Made by a program: the position numbers and the translations under genes. The notes below the pieces were generated by a model. That model was not told the DNA's origin, ran no database searches, and saw only the letters and a program-made list of their open reading frames with translations. Positions 1 through 11,554 of a stretch of 64,000 nucleotides of DNA are shown piece by piece (within the stretch, counting starts at the first letter, position 1; the number at the start of each line of letters is the position of its first letter). Location: assembly GCA_947579605.1 (NCBI GenBank), contig OX388318.1:12090001-12154000 (forward strand). Direction: 5' to 3'. This DNA comes from Athripsodes cinereus. Its lineage: Eukaryota > Arthropoda > Insecta > Trichoptera > Leptoceridae.

Positions 1-3000
1 ACCCATGGCTGTTACAGGTGTCCTATGTCATCTATACTCTTCATGAAAATTCTTCAAAAGAAATGGCTCAAGATTTACCTGAAACCCTGAAAGCCCTATC
101 CCGACAAAATCCTCCCCAAAATTAAATATAACCGTTTAATACAAAATGTCCATCGACTCCATAATCTTACGATACCTATTACAATTTCCCCACATAATTG
201 ATTTATTTTTACATTTTAACAGTTAAATTGAAAATAGTATTTGGTTAGCAGGAAGCTTGTCAATTGGCCAAGTTTTTTTTATCAATTAAGTATTATTATT
301 ATTTTTCATATAAACAGAAATTATACAAATCCTTGAGTGGACTAGTAAAGTCCCTCATCCAGTAGATATGTTAATCAATGTACAGTAGTTCCATTTCTTA
401 GGATAGTCCTCATGTTATATATCTGCAGAAATTATTCTGTCAATTTGATATTTATTTCCTGAGAGAACTTGAGTAAAACAACAATTATATAAATGTAATA
501 CAATATGTTCCATGTGTGTTTGTGTTTGACCTGTTGGTGGCGGGTCAAGGTAAAAGGTAGCCGAGCAGATAATTAATTACCTAATGAATGTAAATAATAA
601 GTTGGCTCTGAAATGATGTGTGTTAGTTACCATGCTATGTTAGTATGGCAACGAAATTAATTAACCTGAAATAATATACCTACCTGTCTAATGTAACAAT
701 ATAGTCCTATAATAATATATTATTATCATAGGGATAGTGATAGATAGATAGATACCTATTTCGTACAATAAAGGTCGTACTATCATTGACCTATGAATTT
801 TGTAAGAGCAATGCTCCTATGTCATGCAGAATTTGTATATTATATTTTATTAATAATATGATGTCGATGGTCATGACATGTTTCAAACTATCTATGATAC
901 ATAATATACCTATATACCTACTTGTATAAAAGTACTGTACGAAATTCACAAAGAAAAAATGTTCCATATTTTACAGTTTTATTAGTTACTATATTGAATC
1001 TCAATGCTCTTCTTAGAAAAATAGAATAGATACAAACCTTTACATGTTAGAGTAATTCTGCACCAATTAAATTACGTCTTCTTACGAATTTTCTATGGAT
1101 ATTATGTATTTCTTAAGGATCAGTGGTTTTTTCAACTACCTACAATCTACATATACCTATTGTGATTGTGTTGGTGATGAATTGTGAAAAGTGGTCATTT
1201 AGGACATTTGAAGCCTTGTAGCTTTATGTAAAACAGTCTTTATTTTTAGTAAACTTTTATTGTGCATTCTCAAAACATTATCTTATCGTCATAAATTACC
1301 CTAATAAATTGTATAATATTAACTGAATGATATCACAATACAAATTGTAAACATACTACTTAGGTACATAGTCACAATACCAAATGCATAATAAATTTAG
1401 AGATACAGGGTTCAACTACATTTGCAGCTGGCTTACTCCACCATTACGACTAAAGCATATTTACTCACCTACTACGCGAGAGTCTGAGCTGTATTTGGAT
1501 TTATTTCAAATCCAGATTCATCTATTAAAAACAATTGTTATAAAACATGCGTCTGCACATGACACATAATAATATATTATAAATCATGCGTCATTTTTTT
1601 ACATATCTTCAGGAAATGTTAAATACCATTGCACTAACATTATAACTTCAAATTAACAAAGGTGTATAAAACCTAAAAAAATATCTAGGTACAGTTAATC
1701 TACATGGGTTAAGATTGTATTCGTCGATTGAGTAGTTTGGAGTAGATTCTGTCCATGCATTTTGAGCATTAACAACATTTTGGCATTCGTGTGCATATTC
1801 CATAAAAAAAACATATGATTTATGTTCGTTCATTGTATTTAAGTTCAGTCAAAATGGATTATTACATTATCACCCTTATAATATGATTACGTACAAAACA
1901 CTGACGTCCCTAAACATCAATTCAAATAGCAGTCACTGTTAAAATCGAAATCACAGTTTCTGTAAAATAGCAACCTTGGAAAACTCTATTCTTAAGAAAA
2001 AACACAGTTTTTTTCGACTTAGATTTTATCGAAAATTCACAAAAAAAATCAAATCTTGTAGATACTATACCTACTGTGAATGGTTAAATAAATCGGAAAA
2101 GTTTCGAACGTTATATAATTATAACATCTACGGTGTAAACCAATTTTAGTTATGATTTACGTTGAGTTTGTAAGGTTGTCCTTATTTACATAAATACAAT
2201 AAAAATAAGAAACACACCTTTTTATTTTACTACATATAATTTTACTACATATAATGTATATTAAGTCGAGAGACACGTCATTCTTTACAGAAAATTAGCA
2301 GTCTCTTTTAAATTTGTATGAGACCATGAACATAATTAAATAATTTATTAAAAGTGAAATGTAAACATATTATGTTATGTCCAAAATTCATATACTATTC
2401 AGTTTCAAATATATATGAAAAGACAATCCTAAAATTTGGTTAGCCATAGATTATTTAACTAAAGCATAAAGTAGGTATCTACTGACGGTAACAACTATAA
2501 TTTTTTTAATCGCAGTGACTGTTTTTATTCACTGTCCATCTCCGAGATATATCTACCTTGTTGTTGGGTAGGTACAAGGAAAATATTGTAATATATTGCT
2601 TTACATTGTTTTACACGGAGTTTAAAAAATAATGACAACCTAATAAAGTCATTTTGCGATTATTCACGCTAAGTCCATAACGCGTTGTACGTGTCATGTT
2701 GTGATTTGTTTCATAATGATATTGTTCACATTTGCTTGCTTTTAAACCCGACATTTTGCTTGTTTTACTGTTAGCGGTTGATAGCAGTTTTTGTAGTCAT
2801 AATAATTTTGTAGTCAATAATCTTAGTCTGATGAATGAATGGGTGAAAGGCGAAGTGCCTTCCATATAAGCAAATATACAACGCATGCTCTTAAATAAAT
2901 AATAAATCTTAATTTTTTTTTTATATTATCTAAAAGTAGTATAGAGTATAATTTTAAGTTTCTTGTTCAACTTCTATTTTTCTACAGGATATAATATTTT

Positions 3001-3690
3001 AAGATTATTTAATTTATTTTAGGAAATTTTTCGCTTATTTAATTAGTTTGTATGAAAGACAAGCTGCTGGTGTATAATATGTAGGTACCTATGTTAAGAC
3101 AAGCGGAATGTTTCCTGTACTTTATAAATGAATGTGGCGCATGTTGTTGGGTGACAGCAGACTTCTGAAAGGCTTTTTATCTTTTCTTAAATTCATAATG
3201 AGTTCTGTTTTGTTATATATGTTATGAACTAAAGTAAAAATAAAATTTCTAAGCTTATAATCAAACAGCTTCAAACATTACGGAAAATAATTAAGTGAGA
3301 TTTAGATATTAAGGTTTTTAGAAATAATTTCAACTTTGTCTAGTAAAGGAGTCAACAGAGAACTTACTAACAAACGAACATATACGCGAACAGACTCAAA
3401 TATTTGTGAGTGGATTCGAGCTAATGAGACGACTTTTGAATATTTAATTAATAATTTATTTTTTTATAACACGAAAAAAGATACAACGTTTTTATTATCA
3501 TTATGAATATTATTATTGTACTTTGTACGTTCGCTGACATTAATTGTATAAAGTTTTTGTTTTATTTAACGAGCTTATATTTTTAATATTAAACTCTTTC
3601 GTAATAATATCCCCAGAACACGATTTATAATTAAATATAGATAGGAACCTGAAATAACTTTGCAGTTTAATTTGGATTGATTTCATAGCA
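1..3690. other. AT-rich stretch without recognisable gene
   Basis: No open frame here resembles a known protein and I see no tRNA or rRNA. The longest minus-strand frame (1648-1833, 61 codons) has a protein-like composition, but I see no splice context or homology that would make it an exon. The content is simple AT-rich sequence with scattered TACCTA runs. Confidence 0.6.
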
Positions 3691-3691
3691 T

Positions 3692-3940
3692 GTATATAGT
3701 GGAGTACAATCCATTGGATTGCTCTGTAAAGAATTTGGATTTTCTTCTCCATTCCTCCCTATTTTCTACTGGTCACTTTAATTCTACATAATATTTGTCA
3801 TTGTACATGTCCTTCGCTTGATTCATATAGGTGTCTTTTGGTCGGCCTCTACCATTCCTACCTTCGGTCTTGACTTCCGCGATTTTCTTTCAGTTTGTTC
3901 GTTGTTGGCAGATTTTTTAAGGAATTTTTAAGTAGCAAGG
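3692..3940 (-). pseudogene. Degraded 3' end of the RTE-like LINE
   Basis: The sequence aligns closely with the 3' end of the large LINE at 16.35-16.60 kb in the same orientation: both contain 'caatccattggatt', then 'ggattttcttctccattc', then 'ggtcggcctctaccatt', in the same order. It therefore represents the RT C-terminal tail. The copy is diverged, its stop codon is changed (the TAA after the last codon is now TAC), and it is truncated at its 5' side. It is a dead copy that shows the family has been present for some time. Confidence 0.8.
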
Positions 3941-4174
3941 TAAAAAGGCACAAAACAGTTGTGTTGTTTAGTGTCTAAACTGGTCAAATTTATTTGTAGT
4001 AATATGTCATAGGAGTCCAAAAACCGATAATATTTTGACTAATTTCCGTATTAATATTGATTTTCTCCGCTACTTTTCACATAATTTTTGTAGGATTTGA
4101 GTATTTTGGAAAATAAAAATCATTTTTGCATACCTACTTCTTTAAAAAATAATTGGATTTATCCACGTAAGTTA

Positions 4175-4330
4175 TGAGAAAGGGTAGAAGACCAGTGGAT
4201 CAAACTCAAGATATGTGTCGCATAAGACATGGATTAGAGAGACCAGAAAGCATTGGAAAAATGGCAAAAGGGCCAAAAGCCTTCATTCCAACTGGGACTA
4301 TAGGAAAGAGACATTTTTATTAAAAAAACA
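4175..4330 (+). pseudogene. Possible LINE RT C-terminal remnant
   Basis: A short stretch reads GRRPVDQ and then, after frame changes, a tail resembling the AFIQ-W-D-G ending common at LINE RT C-termini (here AFIPTGTIG, or NWDY in the next frame). It is heavily decayed. The call rests only on resemblance to such tails elsewhere in the window. Confidence 0.3.
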
Positions 4331-4680
4331 TAAACAATATAGTGCCATCAATAAATAAAACGCATTTAAAACATTATAAAATAGCAGTAAAAAAATACAC
4401 GACGGACTTTTTTCATTGCTCGTATTCTTTACAAGAGCAGAAGTACCTACTGTCAATGTGCTTAAAGAAGTCCTTGAACATTATGTTTCAAGGGTAAAAC
4501 CTTCAAGTGGAGTGTTGAACGTCAAGAGCATTTACCACTGCTCTCATAATTGCTACGGCTTGCAGATATCTATACATACATACATACAAATCTATATTGT
4601 CATATACATCTAGCACCCATATACATGTCTACTCAACACTACACCGAACTCTTCTGATACTCGCATTAATATTTTAATAT

Positions 4681-4990
4681 GTTTTTTTATTTTATTTTTT
4701 TATTTTATTTCATAGAGACACTCACAGAAAACTGACAACACAATACATAAATTACAAACATACAATAAGATCTGGCCAGTTCCCCAATTAAGAGCGTCTA
4801 CAGCATGCACAATCAGAGAATTCAATTAAATTAAATTAAATTAAATTAAATTAAAGCGTAACTCAATATCTGCGGTGACAAGGCAAATGGGCACAAGTCA
4901 GCCCCGCAGCACCGAACCACCCCCCCCCCACAGAAATGCAGGCATACATTAACCCCACAAAGTAATTTATTTATTTATTTATTTATTTAA
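4681..4990. repeat. Simple repeats (TTTTA, AATTA, TTTA) around a G/C-richer segment
   Basis: 4681-4712 is a T-rich TTTTATTT run, 4824-4855 is an (AATTA)n array of about six units, and 4964-4990 is a (TTTA)n array. The DNA between (4860-4960), with a run of nine or more C residues, is richer in G and C than its surroundings and may be the untranslated end of a retroelement. I cannot place it. Confidence 0.7.
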
Positions 4991-6105
4991 TTTTATAAAG
5001 TTATAATTATACCTTAAAAATAACTTAAACAGTAATGGGATCAAGGGTAGCAAGGTATGTTCAATCACAACTGACGAGAAGTTATCTTGGACCTTTTACA
5101 CTTGAAAAAACTTTGATTCAATGAAATTTCTTTATTTCTTTGTTTACGTAGTGATTTACGATTGTTTAATTGTTTGTAAAAGAATTTTTTTTATTTGTCT
5201 GACAATCAATGGCCTCCGGATGGATAAGAAAGAATAGAGAATTGAAAATGTAAAATGTCTTAATACTTGATGTTTGACTAAATTACAACGATCTTATGAG
5301 TAAACGAATGGGGACATTTATTTTTTTCTTAAAAATATGGTATTTTGTACCCGATACATCCTTAGAGAGCTACATATTTTGTAAATTTTTTTGGTATAAT
5401 ATATAAGGCAGGGCTCAATAAACAAAGTGACAAACTATATTTGTCACTCTGTTAAACGTAACTTAAACACATTGTCAATAAATTCACGTAAAGCCGAAGG
5501 TTCAAAAAGCTAGTTCATACTACTAACAGTATTTTGCTTATACCTATTTCGTCAGAATTCTGAAGCCAGACAAGGCTATACGTATCTACTCTTTATATAC
5601 CTAACTTTCCTTATACTTTCTCATTCATCGTCATAATTCTCAAGCAGCGTTTACGTATTTCAATGGCCACAGGTGATAGATATTATGACTATTGTTTCTG
5701 TAAGAGTTATGATAATAATATATACCTTCTTTTCAATTCGAATTGATTTTATCTACATACATATTACGTATAATGACACTGTAACAATTTTTCTTATAAC
5801 TTCTATTTAGTTTCTGAAAGCACTTAAATACTCACTGTGAATAAAAGTTTAGTCAAGTCTTCTACAAGGTATCAAACTACCTACCTATCTATATAGAGAT
5901 GACGTAACGTATAACATTACGGTTTCTCCAACAAGTAGGGCAGCCAGCAAACTCCTTAGAAGTGAAGGAGATATTCAGATATGAAGTTAAACTATTTAGG
6001 TGTATACCTATATGATGATTTTTTTTTTGTAGAACTTAGCTACCTTATCTATATCCTATTCTTTATGTTTTATACATACGAGTATAAGACACTAAACGCA
6101 TTTTT
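4991..6105. other. No gene seen
   Basis: AT-rich sequence with no frame that resembles a protein and no RNA gene. It separates simple repeats from a LINE remnant. Confidence 0.5.
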
Positions 6106-6111
6106 TTATGA

Positions 6112-6396
6112 TAGGTTTGGGTACGTGGAAAGAAAGAAAGAGGACAGAATAACTAAGAAAATATATGTAGCTGAAAGATTAGATTTCAGAGACGTGACTG
6201 TTCGAGGATGAAATGGCAAGTTCATGTAAACCAGATCCTATAAGACGGCCATGTGTTGAGCACATTGAGTGAGAGAATATGCATGAGGAATTTTATGACA
6301 ATAACGGTAACGAAAAGTGTATGCAAGAATATAATTATATATAAGAAAGCCACTCGATCCTTTCTGCATACGCTGCAAGGATAGGGGCGTTATAGT
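6112..6396 (+). pseudogene. LINE-B RT C-terminal remnant
   Basis: The frame reads FGYVERKKEDRITKKIYVAE, which matches the RWFGHVERM...ERMTKRIYLAE block of the better preserved copies at 12.3 and 42.6 kb. Beyond the in-frame stop at 6211 the nucleotide similarity continues ('agatcctataagacggccat' versus 'aaattctcaaggacggccgt' at 42.75 kb). It then reaches a version of the family 3' end near 6370-6396. The copy contains stops and indels and is dead. Confidence 0.7.
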
Positions 6397-6399
6397 GAT

Positions 6400-7294
6400 G
6401 GCAGTTGTTTAGACAGAAAGCAATTATGTAATATAAGAGGAAGACAAGTAAAAAGAAAAGAAAGCTCTATGTTTAACAAATGACATAAAATGGCAGATGA
6501 CGATTGTGATGATTTGTAATATATTATTGAGGATTTTTATTTAACACAAAGCTTATTTATTTGATTTACTCGTATTAATATCACTCTGAATACTTCAAAA
6601 TATTTACCATGACATCAATAGTTATAAAGTAGGTAGATATAATAAAATTTAGTCAAAGTAACCTAAATTAAGAAGAAATCCCAGCAAACAATATGTTTAG
6701 AGCGTCATCTGATATCATTTATAAATATTTTCTGAGATGCATGCAGGAATTTCGCCTAATTCACACAGCGACGAAGATGCATGCACTAAATTAATAAGTA
6801 TGATTATTAATATGTATAATAATAATAATAATAAAATTCCATTACAAAGAGGCTCTCAAGTATCAAGTAAAAACACAGTGTTTGTAAGTCTAGACATTAC
6901 AAGTAGGTTTAAGGGGTGTACGTTCATACATAGCTGCTGCTTCATTCACTACTCGATCAGCCACCATCAACCCTTCGAACACCTACCCGTACTATGCTTT
7001 ATTGAAATATTGTAACATACATTTTATAAGTATATATCGCCAACGATAGACAGGTGTTTTCTTGAAATTCCATGTATATTAAGTCAATACGGTGCTTAGA
7101 AAAATATTTCACTTTTAAACTAATTCATTGTAATGTGTGGAGTGTTTGTCAATCACTTAGTTTCTTCATTTCGTTCATTTTCAACTTCCCTCTTTATGAC
7201 TCTACAGAATACGGTAAGTGAAGAACCAACTCAACTCATTTTATTTGAAGCTGTAATTAGCTTTTCATATCTTCACAATTGCACTTAATTTTTG
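6400..7294. other. No gene seen
   Basis: AT-rich sequence; the 92-codon plus frame at 6737-7015 contains a poly-Asn run from an (AAT)n microsatellite and matches nothing I know. Confidence 0.5.
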
Positions 7295-7352
7295 GATAAT
7301 CACCTATAAATCTTCAGACTTTTGTACTATCCAGGTGGTAGGTGGACTCTTT
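7295..7352 (+). repeat. Short dispersed repeat fragment (family R)
   Basis: The segment 'cttcagacttttgtactatc' followed by 'caggtggtaggtgga' is matched near 63.06 kb by 'ctcagacttctgcgctatcc' and 'gggtggtcggtggg', and less well near 60.46 kb. The three copies define a small dispersed family of unknown type. Confidence 0.45.
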
Positions 7353-7380
7353 TATGCACATTAAAGTTTTATTTATGGAT

Positions 7381-7525
7381 AAAATATATCTGGGTTATGT
7401 TATAAACCCAAATACAACCTTATACCCCTTTCACAGTAAGCTAAAAGCTTGTGTCGTGAAAGGGGAGTTTGCCGGCACCTGGGATCGAACCACGGAGCGA
7501 CGAACTCGTGGATATTCCAATATAA
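7381..7525 (-). mobile_element. SINE-A, tRNA-derived (internally deleted copy)
   Basis: On the minus strand a B-box (GGTTCGATCCC, 7483-7493) is followed by 'aggtgccggcaaactcccct', 'ttcacgacacaagctttt', and 'gtataaggttgtatttggg'. The same order occurs at 37.2 kb (plus) and 58.3 kb (minus). Compared with the 37.2 kb copy, this one jumps from 'gagttcgtcg' to near the B-box, so the A-box region is deleted. Pol III transcription from this copy is unlikely. Family assignment is by matching the three copies in the window. Confidence 0.75.
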
Positions 7526-7850
7526 GAAAACTTTTTCATGAAATCTACTGTGGCATTTGAATATATGTAGTATTCTTGTTTATAGCAAATTTTTACTCCG
7601 AAAACATACAAAATATCATATTTTACAAAATGTATTTCGTCCAACATATTATCATAGGCATATTTGGCTTTCTAATAATTATGTTTTAATGTTATTACGG
7701 AACAATCAATGAGGAAATGTAATCGTATTCGAGCTGTAGGTAGAACTTTGAGCATTTCCTTATTGATAAAATGTACTATTGAATCATTCATGACAAGCAC
7801 AACTCAAGCAATTAAACTTGTTTTTATAATATATTATTTATTAATACTGA
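7526..7850. other. No gene seen
   Basis: AT-rich spacer with no supported coding or RNA feature. Confidence 0.5.
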
Positions 7851-7851
7851 A

Positions 7852-7965
7852 AGGCGAGCAGGAAGAAAAATGGTTAGCAGAAGATGAACATCGTGGTTCG
7901 TAAACTATTTGGCCGACGTCAGAGGGACCTGACAGGGCACTGGATTAAGAAGAAGAAATTATATA
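7852..7965 (+). pseudogene. Possible LINE RT C-terminal remnant
   Basis: A plus frame reads RRAGRKMVSRR, then a stop, then TSWFVNYL. This resembles the GRRRTSWLRNL block found near the C-terminus of many insect LINE reverse transcriptases. It ends in a short AGAAGAAGAAA run, as LINE 3' tails often do. Only about 30 codons remain, so the call is tentative. Confidence 0.4.
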
Positions 7966-7979
7966 AAGTTTTTTTACTG

Positions 7980-8790
7980 ACCCAAGGTTCTCGGTATAAG
8001 TTTATTACAGGAGCTTATTACGGCTTACAGGAGCCTCCGTTTTCATCGTCAGGCAAATGTTAAATTCTTACATAATTTTCACAGCTGAATCGCAAATTAA
8101 TGAAGTGAACAGTAGTATTACAAAATATTATGTTGTTTCATTTTAATTTCTCGTAATAATTTATATCCAATTGAAAAGATATTTCTAACAATAATATGCG
8201 GCCGGAGGTCAATATTGAAAGTGCTGTCAGAAACATTTCATATCGATTTCGTTTTATAGTTGCAATTATTGATTTCAGGATAGTGGCTATTATTATTATT
8301 AAACTGTCTTATCGACGAATTTTAGTTTATCTATTGCACATTGAAAACCGGACTAAGTAATAGTATAATCTAAAACACAATATCTTTCGTATAACTTGTT
8401 AGTATGACGAAATAATAATATACTGCAAAACTGCAACGCTTATTAAGAAACTACATGAGTGATGAATATCTTTTTAACAAATATTTTAGATTTTAGTATG
8501 GAATTTACTCACCAGGTTGGACTACTAGTTTTTAAGTGAGCTAGCTCATCATTAACTATTATCAATTGGCTTGAGTTTATAAATACAGTAATTATCAGCT
8601 GGGAGCCATGCGGGCATTCTTACTTAAATTTTATGGTCAAATGAAACATGGTTTTTCTACCAATTAGAAACATTAGAAAATAGTTGATCAATTTTGTGAG
8701 CCAAGGACGAACCGATCACAATTAAATACCTTGCAAAAGATGATTAAAAGAAATGGGTAAAATATGTAAGTACTGAAAGTACCTACGTCA
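7980..8790. other. No gene; short piece of the 'cgtcaggcaaa' MITE core
   Basis: 8045-8060 carries 'catcgtcaggcaaa', the core sequence of the MITE family seen at 21.1, 29.6 and 40.8 kb. The rest is AT-rich with no recognisable gene. Confidence 0.45.
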
Positions 8791-8794
8791 TCCA

Positions 8795-8912
8795 ATTTGG
8801 TTACGTGAAATCGCCTACCGATGCCATTGAGAGAAAATCAGACTGTCACCAGCTTCAGAAGCAAATTGAAAACTGCACTTTTCATCGGCGCCCTTGAGAC
8901 GGTCTAGGGCCT
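8795..8912 (+). pseudogene. LINE-C RT C-terminal remnant
   Basis: The plus frame reads NRLPMPLRENQTVTSFRSKL followed by KTALF. This is the conserved end of jockey/CR1-type reverse transcriptases (W-N-x-LP-x-x-LR...SFKxKLK). The Trp expected just before the Asn is a TGA stop here. The DNA is nearly identical to the minus-strand copy at 13.06-13.33 kb, including a shared 'cgcccttgagacggtctagg' immediately downstream. Confidence 0.8.
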
Positions 8913-8939
8913 GTTAAACTGTCAAAATCATCCAGAGTC

Positions 8940-9775
8940 TTCATCATCTAAAATTAAGACCTTTAAATTAAGGAAAAAATTATAAATTTGGGATGATAAC
9001 GATACATTTAAAAAAGCCTTGTTTTTTTAAATAAATAAATAAATATAATTTTTATTCACAGTATCAATCCTGCAAGCATGCATTTGGAGAGAGATTGATT
9101 AACTGAGAATTTCAGTAAATTTTTTAAGTTTTAAGTAACTCAAACATTTCTATCACGCAAGGAACACGAATATACATAATATCGTATAAGTAGATATAAC
9201 ATAGTAGTTGTGTATGATTTCATTACTACACGAGCTTAATCTATGGGCTACCGTTTATTATTATTAATGTATTGGTAATATTTACGGGTCTAGCATACTT
9301 TGCAACTTACTGAATAATAATAATAGTAAACACTTTTATTATAAATAATATATTTTCTAGAAATGAATTGAATATCCGGTAAATATCCGAAATCTGGATA
9401 GTAACAATGTCTGGTTGGATTTATGAAAGTTTTTCAAAATCCGTACAAACATTGGATAATAACTACATTCACGTCAAATTATTAGCGAAAAGGATGTCTA
9501 GCTGTCATGTGGATGTGCTTCATGTGATATAAATAAATATATAAGTTCAATATAAATTATGAAATAAACAAAAAAATACTTATCGGTAATAAGGTAAAGT
9601 AATTTAAGTTTTAATATTCAAATAAACTGTACGTTAAAAAGTTAATAAATTGATTGTCAGAGTGCTCAAAACAATTTTGATTGTTCACTTATAATAAAAC
9701 ATCATAGTCCGAACAGGATAACTAATTCTAAACTTCTAAACACGCCATGACATGATATTCGGGCACCATACCTGA
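8940..9775. other. No gene seen
   Basis: AT-rich sequence with an (AAAT)n run near 9030. At 9366-9402 there are two outlying 'gaatatccgg' and 'aaatatccg' motifs related to the tandem array that begins at 9.78 kb. Confidence 0.5.
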
Positions 9776-9778
9776 CAT

Positions 9779-10003
9779 TTCAGTTTCAAATCTCGCTGAA
9801 TATCCAATATATTAAGATATAAGATATATAAGATTTAAAACTTCACTGAACATTCGGATATTTGATTTAAAATATTGCTGAATATCCGGATGTTTTTTTA
9901 GAAAACCGCAAAATATCCGGATATTATGTTTAAAATCCCGCTAAATATCCGGATATTATGTTTAGAATCTCAGTGAATATCTGGGCACAGTTTAGAATCT
10001 AGG
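9779..10003 (+). repeat. Degenerate tandem repeat of about 33-40 bp units
   Basis: The motif 'ctgaatatccggatatt' recurs with the linker 'atgtttaaaatc' roughly every 33-40 bases, giving about six diverged copies. The best-matched neighbours are at 9895-9965. No coding potential is visible. It looks like a small decaying minisatellite. Confidence 0.75.
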
Positions 10004-10210
10004 TACCAAGTTTAATACATTGACGGATATCTTTTATCCGTTATTCGTTCAAACCACTATTCGTTTCATCATAAATATTTAGGTATGTCTACGTAGAATG
10101 AATAATAGTATTACCTAGACTTTGTTGTTTATTGATCAATCGATAAGTTTGTAATTTATTGTTGTTAAATGTGCGATAAATTGCCGATAAAACAATAGAA
10201 CTTATTTAAT

Positions 10211-10476
10211 AGAATAATCAAGGGCGCACCTAAAGAGAGGGGGCTAGAGGGGAAATCCCCAGTTTACGATGGCCCCTCCTCCGCCTATGATTTGAAAAGT
10301 AGACAAAGTCTCAAACTCCTATGCTAAATAATTAAAAATCCGATGATGGGGTTGTAGAAGCAGAAATTGAAAAGTTGGATTTTTACTTAAATTACTATAC
10401 TAAATTGTGAAAACTGAGAACAAAAACAAAAAACGTCCCCCCTTTAAAATATCCTTGATACGCCTTTGAGAATCAT
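10211..10476. mobile_element. hAT-like MITE with 8-bp target duplication
   Basis: The element runs from 10219 to 10468. Its ends are inverted and similar: left 'caagggcgcacctaaag', right (reverse complement) 'caaaggcgtatcaagg', each followed by a G-rich block. The flanks are 'agaataat' on the left and 'agaatcat' on the right, a 7-of-8 match that fits the 8-bp target duplication of hAT transposons. It is about 250 bp, has no open frame and is non-autonomous. Confidence 0.65.
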
Positions 10477-10573
10477 ATTATATTATCAGTAGTATATAAA
10501 CCTAATAGATAGGTAATGCTGACTTATTAGTTCGTTGTCAGCAGATTGTATGCCAACAAAATTATATTATTGT

Positions 10574-11097
10574 TTGGTATAATATACCTACCTAGTAATA
10601 TAGTTATAATAGTATTTACTTTGGTTATATGCCTGATTGAATAGTTATAGGAGGTTCTGAGCTCGATTTCTGGTTGATTCGTGTAAGTTTCACTGGATAT
10701 TTATTGAGTTGACATCTATTGTGTAAAACTCCATATTATTTTATGTATAATATACCTATCAAGTAATAGGTATAGTTATGATAGTTTACTTTGGTTATAT
10801 GTATACTTGATTGAATAGTTATAGGAGGTTCTGAGCTCGATTTCTGGTTGATTCGTGTAAGTTTCACTGGATATTTATTGAGTTGACATCTATTTTGTAA
10901 AACTCCATATTATTTTATGTATAATATACCTACCTAGTAATATAGGTATAATAGTTTACTTTGGTTATATACTTGATTGAATAGTTATAGGAGGTTCTGA
11001 GCTCGATTTCTGGTTGATTCGTGCAAGTTTCACTGGATATTTATTGAGTTGACATCTATTTTGTAAAACTCCATATTATTTTATGTAAAAGAAAAAC
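10574..11097 (+). repeat. Three-copy tandem repeat of about 170 bp
   Basis: The block 'gaggttctgagctcgatttc' starts at 10651, 10825 and 10991, giving spacings of 174 and 166 bp. The whole unit is repeated, beginning near 'ataatatacctacc' and ending near 'tccatattattttatgta'. Internal differences are few, so the array is fairly recent. The unit's end resembles a single sequence at 47.19-47.25 kb, so the unit probably derives from a dispersed repeat. Confidence 0.9.
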
Positions 11098-11261
11098 AAA
11101 TTGTTTTTATACAGTAAAACTAAAAACTGAATATTATTAACTACTTGTACACGTGTAAACATTTGCTTAGGCAGTCGTATTAGTTTAATAGGGGATTTGT
11201 TTTTTCTTTATATAATTAAGTTGCATAAGGTAGGATAAGGTAGGTGTCCGAGGCTTTATTC

Positions 11262-11551
11262 CGTTTCTGTTTGCAGTCGGTCACTTTGAGTATGTTGGGA
11301 GACAAGTCCAACGATACCGAGGCCCGGGGAAAGGACGGCTCCATCCTACCAGTTGGCCAAAAAGAGCACTGTTCTTCCGTCCGCAGGGGTACCGTCGGCC
11401 CGGGCGTCCCTCTTTCACAATACACCGTTCCTATGACAACGATATCAGAGCGCAGGGAATGTCGTGGAAAGAGGTGACGCAATTGGCGCAGAGACGCTCT
11501 GAATGGAGGAGGCTGGTTTCTGCCCTGTGCTCCCGAGAGGAGCGTTGAGTG
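11262..11551 (+). pseudogene. LINE-D RT C-terminal remnant (GC-rich)
   Basis: In one frame the end reads MSWKEVTQLAQRRSEWRRLV followed by SALCSREER and a stop, a typical end of a LINE reverse transcriptase (W-x-x-x-x-x-LA-x-x-R-x-x-WRRLV). A diverged minus-strand copy at 21.53-21.69 kb has KEMIELTQMR, then LRRIVSALCFWEDR and a stop, which confirms the frame. The upstream 11.27-11.43 kb part is clearly richer in G and C than its surroundings and needs frame changes to stay coding. Confidence 0.7.
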
Positions 11552-11554
11552 CGA

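Noticed and set aside
1648..1833. A minus frame with protein-like composition (YAHECQNVVNAQNAW)
   Set aside because: No similarity I recognise, no clear splice sites and only 61 codons. Left unassigned.
2830..2870. A second hammerhead-like phrase (ctgatga...gaaag)
   Set aside because: No stem II can be drawn between the two motifs. Likely chance.
6737..7015. A 92-codon plus-strand frame
   Set aside because: It contains a poly-Asn stretch from a microsatellite and has no similarity or conserved features.
9779..10003. A CRISPR-like array
   Set aside because: The repeats are diverged, spacing is irregular, there are no unique spacers, and the genome is eukaryotic in character.
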